Of a DNA stretch of 64,000 nt, positions 37,737 through 45,494 are shown piece by piece. The DNA comes from Prochlorococcus sp. AG-355-N16. Its GTDB lineage: Bacteria; Cyanobacteriota; Cyanobacteriia; PCC-6307; Cyanobiaceae. The stretch spans positions 62,001 to 126,000 of the forward strand of contig QCEF01000003.1 of assembly GCA_003278545.1 (NCBI GenBank), given 5' to 3'. The notes below the pieces were generated by a model. That model was given only the letters and a program-made list of their open reading frames with translations. It was not told the origin of the DNA and did no database searches. A program made the translations under genes and the position numbers. Every line of letters starts with the position of its first letter. Within the stretch, counting starts at the first letter, position 1.

Positions 37737-38478
37737 TAAAGATCTTCTAAATTTAATAAATATTACTGTTAGTTTCGAGGGTTTTTTAGCTCTCAACAAA
37801 CTTAATTTAAATTTAAAGAAAGGAGAATTAAGAGCTGTAATAGGACCCAACGGCGCAGGTAAAACAACATTTCTTGATGTAATAACTGGAAAGGTTAAGC
37901 CAACAAAAGGTGAAGTGATTTTTAAAGGGAAATCTTTAGTAGGTAGAAAGGAACATAAAATAGCTAGACTTGGAGTTGGAAGAAAGTTCCAAAGTCCAAG
38001 AATCTTTGAAAATCTAACCGTTAAAGAAAATCTTGAAATATCCGTGACGACTCCTAAAAGTCCCTTAAATCTTATTAACAAAACTATTAGGGATGAGCAG
38101 CTCAATGAGATTGAACGTCTTATGAAGATTGTAAACTTAGCTCAAAAAGTTGATTCTAAAGCTGGATCATTATCACATGGCCAAAAACAATGGCTAGAAA
38201 TAGCCATGTTAGTAGGACAGAAGCCAGATTTAATGTTAGTAGATGAACCTGTTGCCGGTTTAACTGATGAAGAAACTGATCTTACAGCTGATTTATTAAA
38301 ATCTTTATCAGGAGAAAATACCGTAGTGGTAATAGATCACGATATGGAATTTATAAGAAGACTTGATAGTAATGTTTCAGTATTAAATCAGGGCACTGTA
38401 TTATGTGAGGGAACGATGGAAACCATACAAAAAGACAAAAAAGTTATCGATGTTTATTTAGGAAGACCTGAAGACTAG
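37729..38478 (+). CDS. urtD: urea ABC transporter ATPase UrtD
   Basis: LivG-type ATP-binding subunit, 249 residues. Walker A GPNGAGKTTFLDVITG (about residues 38-53), Q-loop GRKFQSPRIFENLTV, signature LSHGQKQWLEIAM, Walker B LMLVDEPVAGLTDEE and switch His in VIDHDMEF are all present. Overlaps urtC by eight bases; urtE follows by two bases. Confidence 0.96.
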   Translation: MNNKDLLNLINITVSFEGFLALNKLNLNLKKGELRAVIGPNGAGKTTFLDVITGKVKPTKGEVIFKGKSLVGRKEHKIARLGVGRKFQSPRIFENLTVKENLEISVTTPKSPLNLINKTIRDEQLNEIERLMKIVNLAQKVDSKAGSLSHGQKQWLEIAMLVGQKPDLMLVDEPVAGLTDEETDLTADLLKSLSGENTVVVIDHDMEFIRRLDSNVSVLNQGTVLCEGTMETIQKDKKVIDVYLGRPED

Positions 38479-38480
38479 TT

Positions 38481-39191
38481 ATGGAAAATTTACTCGAAAT
38501 AAAATCGTTAAATACTTATTATGGCGAGAGTCATATTCTTAGAGATGTAGATTTAAATGTTAAATCAGGAGAAATGGTTTGTTTGATTGGAAGAAATGGA
38601 GTTGGCAAAACAACTTTATTGAAATCACTAATTGGCTTGTTAAAACAAAAAAAAGGCGATATTTATTTGATTGGTGAAAATATCAATAGAAAAGCACCTC
38701 ATCAGAGAGCGAGGAAAGGAATGGCTTACGTTCCTCAAGGCAGAGAAATCATTCCATATCTATCAGTTGAAGAGAATCTGATGTTAGGGATGGAGTCTCT
38801 ACCGGGTGGATTATCTAAGAACAAGAAAATAGATCCATTTATTTACGATCTCTTCCCAATCCTAAAAGATTTTCTTCAAAGGAAAGGAGGAGATCTTAGT
38901 GGAGGACAACAACAGCAATTAGCTATTGCAAGAGCATTGCTGGGCAAACCTCAACTTCTATTGCTTGATGAACCAACAGAGGGAATTCAGCCTAATATAG
39001 TTTTAGACATTGAAAATGCAATCAATCAGATAATTAGAGATACAGGAATCGGAGTTTTATTAGTTGAACAACATTTGCATTTTGTGAGACAAGCTAATAG
39101 ATATTATGCGATGCAGCGTGGGGGTATTGTAGCTAGCGGAAATACTAGTGAGTTGAGTCAAGCAGTTATTGATAAATTCTTGAGTGTATAA
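38481..39191 (+). CDS. urtE: urea ABC transporter ATPase UrtE
   Basis: LivF-type ATP-binding subunit, 236 residues. Walker A GRNGVGKTTLLKSLIG (about residues 38-53), VPQGREIIPYLSVEENL, signature LSGGQQQQLAIARALL, Walker B LLLLDEPTEGIQP and switch motif LLVEQH. It ends the urt operon. No strong terminator hairpin was seen directly after it. Confidence 0.97.
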   Translation: MENLLEIKSLNTYYGESHILRDVDLNVKSGEMVCLIGRNGVGKTTLLKSLIGLLKQKKGDIYLIGENINRKAPHQRARKGMAYVPQGREIIPYLSVEENLMLGMESLPGGLSKNKKIDPFIYDLFPILKDFLQRKGGDLSGGQQQQLAIARALLGKPQLLLLDEPTEGIQPNIVLDIENAINQIIRDTGIGVLLVEQHLHFVRQANRYYAMQRGGIVASGNTSELSQAVIDKFLSV

Positions 39192-39225
39192 AAGATTCTT
39201 GTCTTAAATTAATAAAATACTTTAT

Positions 39226-39405
39226 TCATTTTTCGCATCTTATAAGGTCAATACTGTTTGGATGCGCATAGATATATTTATTAAATTCCATTGCTAGTGT
39301 TCTAGCCTCGTAAGCGTCAAAAGCATAAAAACAATTTTCTAATCTTATATTTTGAAAATCACGGTAATGCACTGTATATGGCTTCAAAATATTATTATTG
39401 TTCAT
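39226..39405 (-). CDS. 59-residue hypothetical soluble protein
   Basis: From ATG 39405: MNNNNILKPYTVHYRDFQNI, then a helical region LENCFYAFDAYEARTLAMEFNKYIYAHPNSIDLIRCEK. Two cysteines, balanced charges, no membrane segment. The look of a folded alpha/beta mini-protein (rather than poly-K/N noise) and the complete frame support it. The phrase FDAYEARTLAMEFN suggests a conserved core; I could not assign a family. Confidence 0.6.
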   Translation of the reverse strand: MNNNNILKPYTVHYRDFQNIRLENCFYAFDAYEARTLAMEFNKYIYAHPNSIDLIRCEK

Positions 39406-39545
39406 TTTAATTTGCTAAAAAGCAATTATCTTATATTTCAACCATGCATATATTTATAAATCTAAGCATAACTTTTGTTGTTATCAAAATATATTGACTT
39501 AAATTATGTATTTAAAAATACTTTATAAAGAAAAAAATAATAAAT

Positions 39546-39656
39546 CTATTTTTTTTTATTTTTAGAATCTTGCTTTTTACCTTCTATTAAAAAAACAAAT
39601 TTTGATAAAATAAAACCAAAAACTGGAACCCAAAACTTCTCATAAAAAAATTTCAT
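39546..39656 (-). CDS. 36-residue hydrophobic mini-protein (tentative)
   Basis: From ATG 39656: MKFFYEKFWVPVFGFILSKF, a single amphiphilic hydrophobic helix, then FLIEGKKQDSKNKKK. Very short and in AT-rich sequence, so it may be chance; the positive tail after one helix is typical of small membrane proteins. Confidence 0.35.
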   Translation of the reverse strand: MKFFYEKFWVPVFGFILSKFVFLIEGKKQDSKNKKK

Positions 39657-39661
39657 AAAGG

Positions 39662-39835
39662 TTAAGCAGCTAATGATTCATTATTTTCAATTTCAGTTTT
39701 ATTCATAAGCTTCAAATCTATAGAGTTAAATAAATGCTGCATAAGCAGAAAATCAAGTTCCCCTCTCAATAAATTAACATCTGATGAAAGAAGATCATCA
39801 ACAAAATCATCAAAAGTATCTGAAAGAGGATTCAC
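39662..39835 (-). CDS. 57-residue acidic helical protein (tentative)
   Basis: From GTG 39835: NPLSDTFDDFVDDLLSSDVN followed by LLRGELDFLLMQHLFNSIDLKLMNKTEIENNES. Acidic N-terminus, amphipathic helices, no membrane segment. There is no ATG upstream in frame before a stop, so the start would be GTG (or ATG inside, giving about 26 residues). Composition looks like a folded helical mini-protein. Function unknown. Confidence 0.5.
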   Translation of the reverse strand: MNPLSDTFDDFVDDLLSSDVNLLRGELDFLLMQHLFNSIDLKLMNKTEIENNESLAA

Positions 39836-40014
39836 AACTAAAAATTTATTTTCGTTATTATCAACGCATTATCAATAAAAGTCAACAAAATTTAGATATT
39901 AATTTTTAAATTCTTCGAAATTAATAATTAAAGAATGAAAATCTAAATAATAAATATAAAAAAACAAAATAATAGATTTAAGATTAAACTTAAGGTCTTT
40001 GAATTAAATTTCAT

Positions 40015-40107
40015 TTATCTTGCTTTTCTTAATTTGATATCTCTCCTAATAAGCATTATCAAACCGACAATACAAAAGTTTTCATACAAGGAATTTAAAG
40101 TAATCAT
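40015..40107 (-). CDS. 30-residue mini-protein (tentative)
   Basis: From ATG 40107: MITLNSLYENFCIVGLIMLI then RRDIKLRKAR: a short hydrophobic helix followed by a strongly basic tail, complete with a TAA. Size makes it uncertain. Upstream and downstream bases (39836-40014, 40108-40236) show nothing else recognisable. Confidence 0.35.
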   Translation of the reverse strand: MITLNSLYENFCIVGLIMLIRRDIKLRKAR

Positions 40108-40236
40108 TGTAAAACCATTTAATTAATTTATAGCAAAACTATTGTTGTGCCAATTCAAAAAGAATCACTTAAAAATCTTTTATTTGCTTTTAGATAGCAA
40201 CCTAATTTAATTTAAAAAAAACTAATTTTTTTAAAT

Positions 40237-40551
40237 TTATTTCTTAATTAGTTCAAAATAACCATTTTTATTTAACAAGTACTTATCAAACCAAAGGCTT
40301 AATAGATTATCTAATCCTATTCCATTCATTTTATTTATTTGCGAAGTCCTATAGTCTGAAAGTGCAAGCAATAAATACGGAAAAATCATGTCAGAAACAC
40401 CTTTTGGTAGTTTTTCTAAAGGTACTCCATGCGCTCTATCCCATAAAATTTGCATATCATTAGAGAACAAAGAACTCCAATAACTAAAATTACAATATAA
40501 TTTTTCTGGAGGGAGGAGATTTAGAGATAAAACTGGGAGAGATGAATTCAT
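40237..40551 (-). CDS. hypothetical protein, 104 aa
   Basis: A soluble, Leu/Trp-rich 104-residue protein: MNSSLPVLSLNLLPPEKLYC, then WSSLFSNDMQILWDRAHGVP, LEKLPKGVSDMIFPYLLLAL, and LLSLWFDKYLLNKNGYFEL. Non-repetitive sequence with several aromatic and Pro residues suggests a genuine folded domain; no family recognised. A CARCACT repeat that also occurs near the next gene lies about 110 bases upstream of its start. Confidence 0.65.
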   Translation of the reverse strand: MNSSLPVLSLNLLPPEKLYCNFSYWSSLFSNDMQILWDRAHGVPLEKLPKGVSDMIFPYLLLALSDYRTSQINKMNGIGLDNLLSLWFDKYLLNKNGYFELIKK

Positions 40552-40660
40552 AGAAATAGATATTTTATAGAAAAATTGAATTTGTTTTTTTAAAAAAGAT
40601 GAAAATTAATTTTTAATATGCAAATCTCCCATAAATACAAATTAAATTTACCGCACAGTA

Positions 40661-40677
40661 CAGCACTTTGCAACACT
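40661..40677. promoter_or_regulatory. CAGCACT/CAACACT direct repeat, possible operator
   Basis: CAGCACTTTG at 40661 and CAACACT at 40671: the heptamer CARCACT repeated at exactly 10 bases, one helical turn. The same octamer CARCACTT occurs as an inverted pair upstream of the ribbon-helix-helix gene (41097-41121). It lies just after that gene's stop and upstream of the 40237-40551 gene. Operator function is inference. Confidence 0.45.
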
Positions 40678-40679
40678 AT

Positions 40680-41078
40680 TTAAGAATTATATTTATCTAT
40701 CATTTCCTGAAATTTAAGAAATAATAAAAACTTTTTATAAGTTTGCAAGTCAAAAGCCTCCAGATTTGGATTATTTAAATGGGTTGAATTACCAGGAATA
40801 AAATGATTTGCAAATTTAGTATCAATTGATATTTTTTCATTATCTATAAAGTTAGGAGAATTATCAATTAAGTTCTGTTTATCATTGTTATTTAGCTGAT
40901 ATGATTGAGTTACTTTACCCTTTTTTTTATTAAATATACCTCTTACAGAAAGTGCCTCTTCCACTAAAATACTTATTATTTTTGAATTACTTAAATTGTT
41001 CTCTATGCTTAATTTGTCTATTATTCTCATAACATCTTCTCTAGGAATAAAACCAACTCTTTTTTTCTTGGTAGGCAT
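40680..41078 (-). CDS. ribbon-helix-helix DNA-binding protein (putative regulator)
   Basis: A 132-residue protein whose first ~48 residues fit the MetJ/Arc ribbon-helix-helix fold: a basic start (MPTKKKR), a beta strand VGFIPRED, helix VMRIIDKLSIENN, the turn LSNSKI and a second helix IISILVEEALSVRG. The remaining ~80 residues are polar and Asn-rich with no known domain. Likely a small transcriptional regulator. A CARCACTT inverted repeat at 41097-41121, 19 bases upstream of its start, could be an autoregulatory operator. Confidence 0.7.
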   Translation of the reverse strand: MPTKKKRVGFIPREDVMRIIDKLSIENNLSNSKIISILVEEALSVRGIFNKKKGKVTQSYQLNNNDKQNLIDNSPNFIDNEKISIDTKFANHFIPGNSTHLNNPNLEAFDLQTYKKFLLFLKFQEMIDKYNS

Positions 41079-41096
41079 TTAAAATTAATTAAAGTT

Positions 41097-41121
41097 CAGC
41101 ACTTGACTGTCATAAGTGTTG
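41097..41121. promoter_or_regulatory. CAGCACTT-N9-AAGTGTTG inverted repeat, possible RHH operator
   Basis: CAGCACTT (41097-41104), nine bases, AAGTGTTG (41114-41121): arms complementary at 7 of 8 positions. It sits in the divergent region between the RHH gene (start 41078) and the small gene starting at 41154, a classic position for a two-way operator. The related heptamer recurs at 40661-40677. The pattern is seen; the binding protein is inferred. Confidence 0.5.
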
Positions 41122-41153
41122 CACTATATTCATTATAAGTCAATTAATTGCTA

Positions 41154-41303
41154 ATGATCCTACCAACAACCTTACTTTTAGGAGCTCTTGGATATCTTTT
41201 CTACACCTCAAAAAGTGAACTTTCACTAGATCACCATGACCTTATGGAAAACCAAAAAGAGAATGATGATTTGTATAAAGATTTGGAAGATCTATTTATC
41301 TAA
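41154..41303 (+). CDS. 49-residue single-helix protein
   Basis: From ATG 41154: MILPTTLLLGALGYLFYTSK, one short membrane helix at the N-terminus, then an acidic tail SELSLDHHDLMENQKENDDL and YKDLEDLFI. Divergent from the RHH regulator and downstream of the shared inverted repeat. Complete frame, TAA at 41301. Function unknown; probably membrane-anchored with a cytosolic acidic tail. Confidence 0.55.
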   Translation: MILPTTLLLGALGYLFYTSKSELSLDHHDLMENQKENDDLYKDLEDLFI

Positions 41304-41396
41304 AATTTCTTCATCAGCACTAAAGAACTTTATTTCTTGACTAAAGATATACAAAACCTTAAACATAATTAGAATAAAATTAAAGATACAAAATTA

Positions 41397-41693
41397 ATGA
41401 CTGTACATCAAGATTACGAAATAAAAATCAATCTAAATGAATTGATTGAGAAAAGAATTCCATGTTGTGATTTACTTCATCCAGATCATTGTCTAACAGA
41501 ACAACAAGTCTCAGAAATTGCACATGATATTCGTATGGATTTAAATTTACATGATCTTTACAAGCAAGTGGATCAACACATTATGAATTATGTTAATGCC
41601 GCTGGTATTGATAACAAAGACCATTGGGTTGAACCACATCTTCCAGATTTAGAGAGAGATTTAAAAGAAGAAGTTGGTATAGAATTTGATTGA
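41397..41693 (+). CDS. hypothetical His/Asp-rich soluble protein, 98 aa
   Basis: A 98-residue acidic protein: MTVHQDYEIKINLNELIEKR, then CCDLLHPDHCLTEQQVSEIA, HDIRMDLNLHDLYKQVDQHI and a C-terminal DNKDHWVEPHLPDLERDL. It has three cysteines, two of them adjacent (CC) plus one after HPDH, and about nine histidines, so metal binding is conceivable. The sequence is non-repetitive and looks conserved, but no family was recognised. Confidence 0.7.
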   Translation: MTVHQDYEIKINLNELIEKRIPCCDLLHPDHCLTEQQVSEIAHDIRMDLNLHDLYKQVDQHIMNYVNAAGIDNKDHWVEPHLPDLERDLKEEVGIEFD

Positions 41694-41713
41694 TTTTTTT
41701 CCTATAAAAGATG

Positions 41714-41863
41714 TTAATAAATGTATTTTTTTTCTAAATCATCTATCAATTTATAAATACTTTTAGCTGATCTCTTTCTTTTCTTTAAAATTCTAAAAAC
41801 TATAAATCCAATCAATACTGCAAAAATAGGTGTGAAAATAATAATTTCATGATCCATAACCAT
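41714..41863 (-). CDS. 49-residue single-helix protein
   Basis: From ATG 41863: MVMDHEIIIFTPIFAVLIGF, one membrane helix (residues 7-26), then a strongly basic stretch RILKKRKRSAKSI and a coiled tail YKLIDDLEKKYIY. Alternative start ATG 41857 removes two residues. The basic residues after the helix follow the positive-inside rule. Convergent with the preceding gene (21 bases). Function unknown. Confidence 0.6.
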   Translation of the reverse strand: MVMDHEIIIFTPIFAVLIGFIVFRILKKRKRSAKSIYKLIDDLEKKYIY

Positions 41864-42028
41864 CAAACAGAAGCCTATAATTAAAATTATTAAAAATTCT
41901 GAATCAATAAAATAGGTACTTTATACAAATTATATTTCACTAAAAACAATTAAGATTTTTTATAAAGAAGTGAAAGAATTAAAATTTTTTGTAAATTATG
42001 AAGATATAATTTTTATTCAATAAATATA

Positions 42029-42211
42029 ATGATTAATTATTTTGCCTTAACATTAACTGAGATGGGTCTCGGTAAAATAGAGTTAGCAGTTATTGGCGCA
42101 GTAATTTTAATATTCCCAATTTTATTTGTTTATGCATCTAAAAACCTTGATGCTAAGGGTGTTTTCGAATGGATGATGGAGAAACCCAATGATTGGATAG
42201 GTAAAAAATAA
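42029..42211 (+). CDS. small membrane protein, 60 aa
   Basis: MINYFALTLTEMGLGKIELA is followed by one transmembrane helix (VIGAVILIFPILFVYAS, residues 21-37) and a polar end KNLDAKGVFEWMMEKPNDWI. Well-behaved sequence with a Trp-rich tail; likely conserved in picocyanobacteria. Function unknown. Confidence 0.68.
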   Translation: MINYFALTLTEMGLGKIELAVIGAVILIFPILFVYASKNLDAKGVFEWMMEKPNDWIGKK

Positions 42212-42233
42212 GATTTTAACAATTTACACTTTT

Positions 42234-42575
42234 CTAATTAAATTTTAAATTTTCTAAATTACTTATAACAAAATCATAAACCTGGCAATTATTTTCTAAA
42301 TCATTAACTATTGAATTTTTTAGAAGAGAATAATCTATCAACTTATTGAGTTTATTATTTTTAAATTCCTTATTAGTCTCTCCTATAGCAAATGCCAAAG
42401 CTCCCTCATAAGAAATACCGAATTTGGAAGTGTTACAGTAAGTTCTTGTGAACTTATTAGAAATCTTTTTAGTATACTTTTCAAGAGTTTTAGAAGAAGT
42501 ATCCAATGAGTAAACTGGGCTATTAAAAAGAAGAAGCAAAGTTAAAGTGAATATCGTAAAAACTCTTTTGATCAT
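42234..42575 (-). CDS. small exported protein, 113 aa
   Basis: The N-terminus MIKRVFTIFTLTLLLLFNSP is a signal peptide with probable cleavage after VYS. The mature ~90 residues hold two cysteines (YCNTSKFG and NNCQVYDF), suited to a disulfide, and a central ISYEGALAFAIGETNKEF segment. Probably periplasmic. No domain recognised. Confidence 0.7.
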   Translation of the reverse strand: MIKRVFTIFTLTLLLLFNSPVYSLDTSSKTLEKYTKKISNKFTRTYCNTSKFGISYEGALAFAIGETNKEFKNNKLNKLIDYSLLKNSIVNDLENNCQVYDFVISNLENLKFN

Positions 42576-42935
42576 AATATTTCATAAATTGCAAGTTTAA
42601 TATAGTTTAGAATCCAGCTCTGCCGACTATGTTTTATTAAAAAATTTAAAAATTTTTAACCACAACAGCTAATTCATATTTTGGAAGATAAAAACTCTCT
42701 AAATGAGTATTTTATAGTTTGAATTTTTTTTGGTAGTTTTTTTAGAAAACGCCTAAATGCTTTTGGCATAATAAAAAATCCATATCAATAATTAATAGAT
42801 AACAAAAAAAACTTGGGGATTCAATAAATAATTATCCAAACATAAGTAAATTAATTATTAAATATATTGTTTGAGCTATGGAAATGTATTTGAACATGAA
42901 TTATTGTTTAGATAAGTATTAAATACAAAATTAAT
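42576..42935. other. 360-base stretch without a recognisable gene
   Basis: Very AT-rich. The only frames opening here are short (for example a 14-codon frame from ATG 42878) and none looks coding. No tRNA, clear terminator or operator was recognised. It presumably holds the promoter of the 42936 gene and that of the divergent exported protein; an unrecognised small RNA cannot be excluded. Confidence 0.5.
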
Positions 42936-43121
42936 ATGGCACTACCAGAACTTATTTATGCTCCTATAGATGGTGGAACAATTCATAGATACGAAATTAG
43001 TGGTGGCAAGAGAAAATTTCTAAGATTTATAGGTTGTTATTTGGGTCAATGCAATTTTCACAAAAATATTGATGATGCAATTGATTACATAAAAAATTTG
43101 AAAGAATCACAAAAAACATGA
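42936..43121 (+). CDS. hypothetical protein, 61 aa
   Basis: A compact soluble protein: MALPELIYAPIDGGTIHRYE, ISGGKRKFLRFIGCYLGQCN, FHKNIDDAIDYIKNLKESQK. Two cysteines, Gly-rich turns and a C-terminal helix suggest a small alpha/beta fold. No family recognised. Together with several other short ORFs from 39.2 kb on, it forms a cluster of tiny genes. Confidence 0.65.
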   Translation: MALPELIYAPIDGGTIHRYEISGGKRKFLRFIGCYLGQCNFHKNIDDAIDYIKNLKESQKT

Positions 43122-43278
43122 AATAAAGATACATAGATTTCGACAGAGACTGAAAATTTTAAATAACTACATAATTATTGCTACAAATAATAGAGAATTT
43201 TCTTTTTATAAGAAATTGATTATTTACTTGGGTTATAGTTCCGAAAGATAAACAGTCAATTAAAAAAGAAATTAATTT

Positions 43279-44601
43279 ATGGAAAACAGACAAATTAATT
43301 TTTTTAAATCAAAAGACTTAAATACCGTTCTTAAGCCATTTAAAAAAGGAACGGTAGTAAAGATTGACTCGTTTGATATTAGAGAAAATCAAAATGAATT
43401 AAAAATAGGTTTATTTGGTTGGTACGCTATTTGTCCTTCGAAAGAACTAAAAAAAAATAAGCTATATTATTTTTCACTCTATGATGAGCCTCTTGTTCTT
43501 TATAAAGATGAAAATGAAAACGTTAGGTGCATAAAAAATATTTGTCCACATAGGGGGGCCTCTTTTTTTGAAGGAACATTATCAGATGGAGTAATAACCT
43601 GTCCATATCATGGAGCTAAATTCTCATCTGGTGGAAGTTGCCAAAATCTCGATAGAATAACATGCAGTCATATAGTAGATAATAACTACGATAACTACGC
43701 CAAAAGAATTCACTTATCTCAATACAAAGCTTTAGAAAAGAATGGATATATTTTTGTACATTTTTCTAAAAAATCTGAAACTGATTTAAACAACATAAGT
43801 GAAGATGCACCAATAAGTAACTACGAATTATATGAAAATGGTTTTACACATAAGGATTATGTGTTTGAAGAGGTATTAGTTGACTTTAAATGTGATTGGT
43901 CAAGGATAATTGAAAATCACTTAGATATCCTTCATCTATTTTGGGTTCATGGCGATACAATTCCTGATAAAGATGTTAATAAAAACGTTCTAGTTAGTTT
44001 CAACCAGAAAATTAATGTTAACCCCAAATACATTGAAAGTATTTATTACTATAAAAATGAACCTACAAAAGAATTTATCCGGATAAAATACATACCACCT
44101 GGAAGGATATTAATATATAAAGGTGATCCCTCTGCAGCTAGATATTTACAAGTTTTAGATCATATTCCACTAGGAAAAAACAAAGCAAGAGTAATAGTGA
44201 GACATTACAGGAAATTTTTAAAAAATAAACTACTTAATAACGTCATGTTGTTTAAAGAGAATCAAAGAAAGATTTTTTATAAGATATTTGATGAGGATTA
44301 TATGATTCTAAAAACACAAACATATAATCATAATATGGGATTTATAAATAAGGATGAAATAAAATTATTGGGAGAAGACAGAATAATAAATTATTTTTGG
44401 AAATGGTACAAAAAGTCTGAAGATAAAGATGAACCATGGAAAAATAATTTAAAATCCCAAAATCTTGATGTATATGAAAAAGTAATATTGAAATATCCTC
44501 CTGAAATAAAGAAGTTAGAAATTGCAAATAATTTAGATATTATTAGAAAAACATTTGTGCGATTTGCTGCTCCGCTTATATTTTTTATGTTGATAATATA
44601 A
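43279..44601 (+). CDS. Rieske non-heme iron oxygenase, membrane-anchored
   Basis: A 440-residue oxygenase. The Rieske [2Fe-2S] ligands are C89-P-H91 and C108-P-Y-H111 (16 residues between). The catalytic mononuclear iron motif is D216-x2-H219-x4-H224 in IENHLDILHLFWVH. The C-terminal region resembles the pheophorbide/chlorophyllide a oxygenase group in layout, but the C-terminal CxxC of PaO/Tic55 proteins is missing. The last ~15 residues (FAAPLIFFMLII) look like a membrane anchor. Substrate unknown. It is followed by a 33-residue membrane protein and an ABC ATPase in the same direction with almost no gaps. Confidence 0.87.
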   Translation: MENRQINFFKSKDLNTVLKPFKKGTVVKIDSFDIRENQNELKIGLFGWYAICPSKELKKNKLYYFSLYDEPLVLYKDENENVRCIKNICPHRGASFFEGTLSDGVITCPYHGAKFSSGGSCQNLDRITCSHIVDNNYDNYAKRIHLSQYKALEKNGYIFVHFSKKSETDLNNISEDAPISNYELYENGFTHKDYVFEEVLVDFKCDWSRIIENHLDILHLFWVHGDTIPDKDVNKNVLVSFNQKINVNPKYIESIYYYKNEPTKEFIRIKYIPPGRILIYKGDPSAARYLQVLDHIPLGKNKARVIVRHYRKFLKNKLLNNVMLFKENQRKIFYKIFDEDYMILKTQTYNHNMGFINKDEIKLLGEDRIINYFWKWYKKSEDKDEPWKNNLKSQNLDVYEKVILKYPPEIKKLEIANNLDIIRKTFVRFAAPLIFFMLII

Positions 44602-44604
44602 TTT

Positions 44605-44706
44605 ATGAAGAAAGTAAATAGACCTTCATGGTTGAATTGGCTTTATCTTTTTATATTTATTTTAAGCTCAATTCAATTGATTATATTTTGGAGTAATAAG
44701 TTTTAG
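44605..44706 (+). CDS. 33-residue membrane mini-protein between Rieske oxygenase and ABC ATPase
   Basis: From ATG 44605: MKKVNRPSWLNWLYLFIFIL then SSIQLIIFWSNKF: a short basic head and one transmembrane helix. It begins three bases after the oxygenase stop, and its TAG overlaps the GTG of the ABC ATPase by one base (TAGTG), which argues strongly that it is translated and coupled. Function unknown; it may anchor or assemble the neighbouring proteins. Confidence 0.65.
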   Translation: MKKVNRPSWLNWLYLFIFILSSIQLIIFWSNKF

Positions 44707-45494
44707 TGTTTAATAAATTTTGGTTTGACGCAAAAAATATAAATTGTTTTAAAAATGGCTTTAGAGTAATTAAAGATTTAAATTTAAAGATAGCGTATTC
44801 AGAGAATGTAATATTAATTGGGCCAAATGGTTCAGGGAAATCATCCTTAATTGAAATAATTAATAGAAACATACACCCAGTAGTAACTAATGAATCGAAA
44901 CTGAAGATATTTGAAAAAGAACTTATAAATTTATGGGAACTAAGAAAAAAAATAAGTACTGTAAATAATGATATAAAAAATAGAATAAATCCAAATTTAA
45001 AAGTTTTTGATTTAATTTTAAGTGGACTATATGGAAAATATTGTTACGTGCAAAATAAATCTGAAAGAGATTATCACAAGGTGGGAAAAATCATGAAGAA
45101 AATGAATATATCTAATTTATCTAAAAAGAACTTTTCCTATTTATCTGATGGAGAAAAACAAATTTCTCTCATTGCAAGGGCATTAATCAAAAAACCAGAA
45201 ATCTTAATCCTAGATGAACCAATTGCAAATTTAGACTATAAATCAAAGTTTTTTGTAGTTGATAAGGTTAATGAATTATCAAAATTAAATACCAAAATTT
45301 TTTGCGTCACTCATGATATTTCAACGATCTCGAAAATTTATGACCGGGTCATAATGCTAAAAAATGGCAAAATTATCGCTGATGGAGATCCAAATAAGGT
45401 TATAAATAGCGAAAATCTTAATAAGTTATATGGTATTCAAGTAGAGGTAACTAATAATAATGGACTTTGGAATATAAACAGATTATCTAAATAA
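44706..45494 (+). CDS. orphan ABC-transporter-type ATPase
   Basis: A 262-residue ATP-binding protein starting at GTG 44706. Walker A is GPNGSGKSSLIEIINR (about residues 40-55), the signature is the unusual YLSDGEKQISLIARAL (LSDGE instead of LSGGQ), Walker B is ILILDEPIANLD and the switch His lies in CVTHDIST. The closest types are the ModF/YlmA-like and iron-siderophore-like ATPases. No permease gene is adjacent. It overlaps the mini-membrane gene by one base and the convergent zinc-ribbon gene by eight bases. Confidence 0.88.
   Translation: MFNKFWFDAKNINCFKNGFRVIKDLNLKIAYSENVILIGPNGSGKSSLIEIINRNIHPVVTNESKLKIFEKELINLWELRKKISTVNNDIKNRINPNLKVFDLILSGLYGKYCYVQNKSERDYHKVGKIMKKMNISNLSKKNFSYLSDGEKQISLIARALIKKPEILILDEPIANLDYKSKFFVVDKVNELSKLNTKIFCVTHDISTISKIYDRVIMLKNGKIIADGDPNKVINSENLNKLYGIQVEVTNNNGLWNINRLSK

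Noticed and set aside
42878-42922. 14-codon frame starting ATG at 42878
   Set aside because: Too short, no coding signature, low complexity.
43122-43278. Possible Fur box in front of the Rieske oxygenase operon (ACAAATAATAGAGAATTTTC)
   Set aside because: Match to the 19-base Fur consensus is poor and no second half is visible, so iron control of this operon is not claimed.
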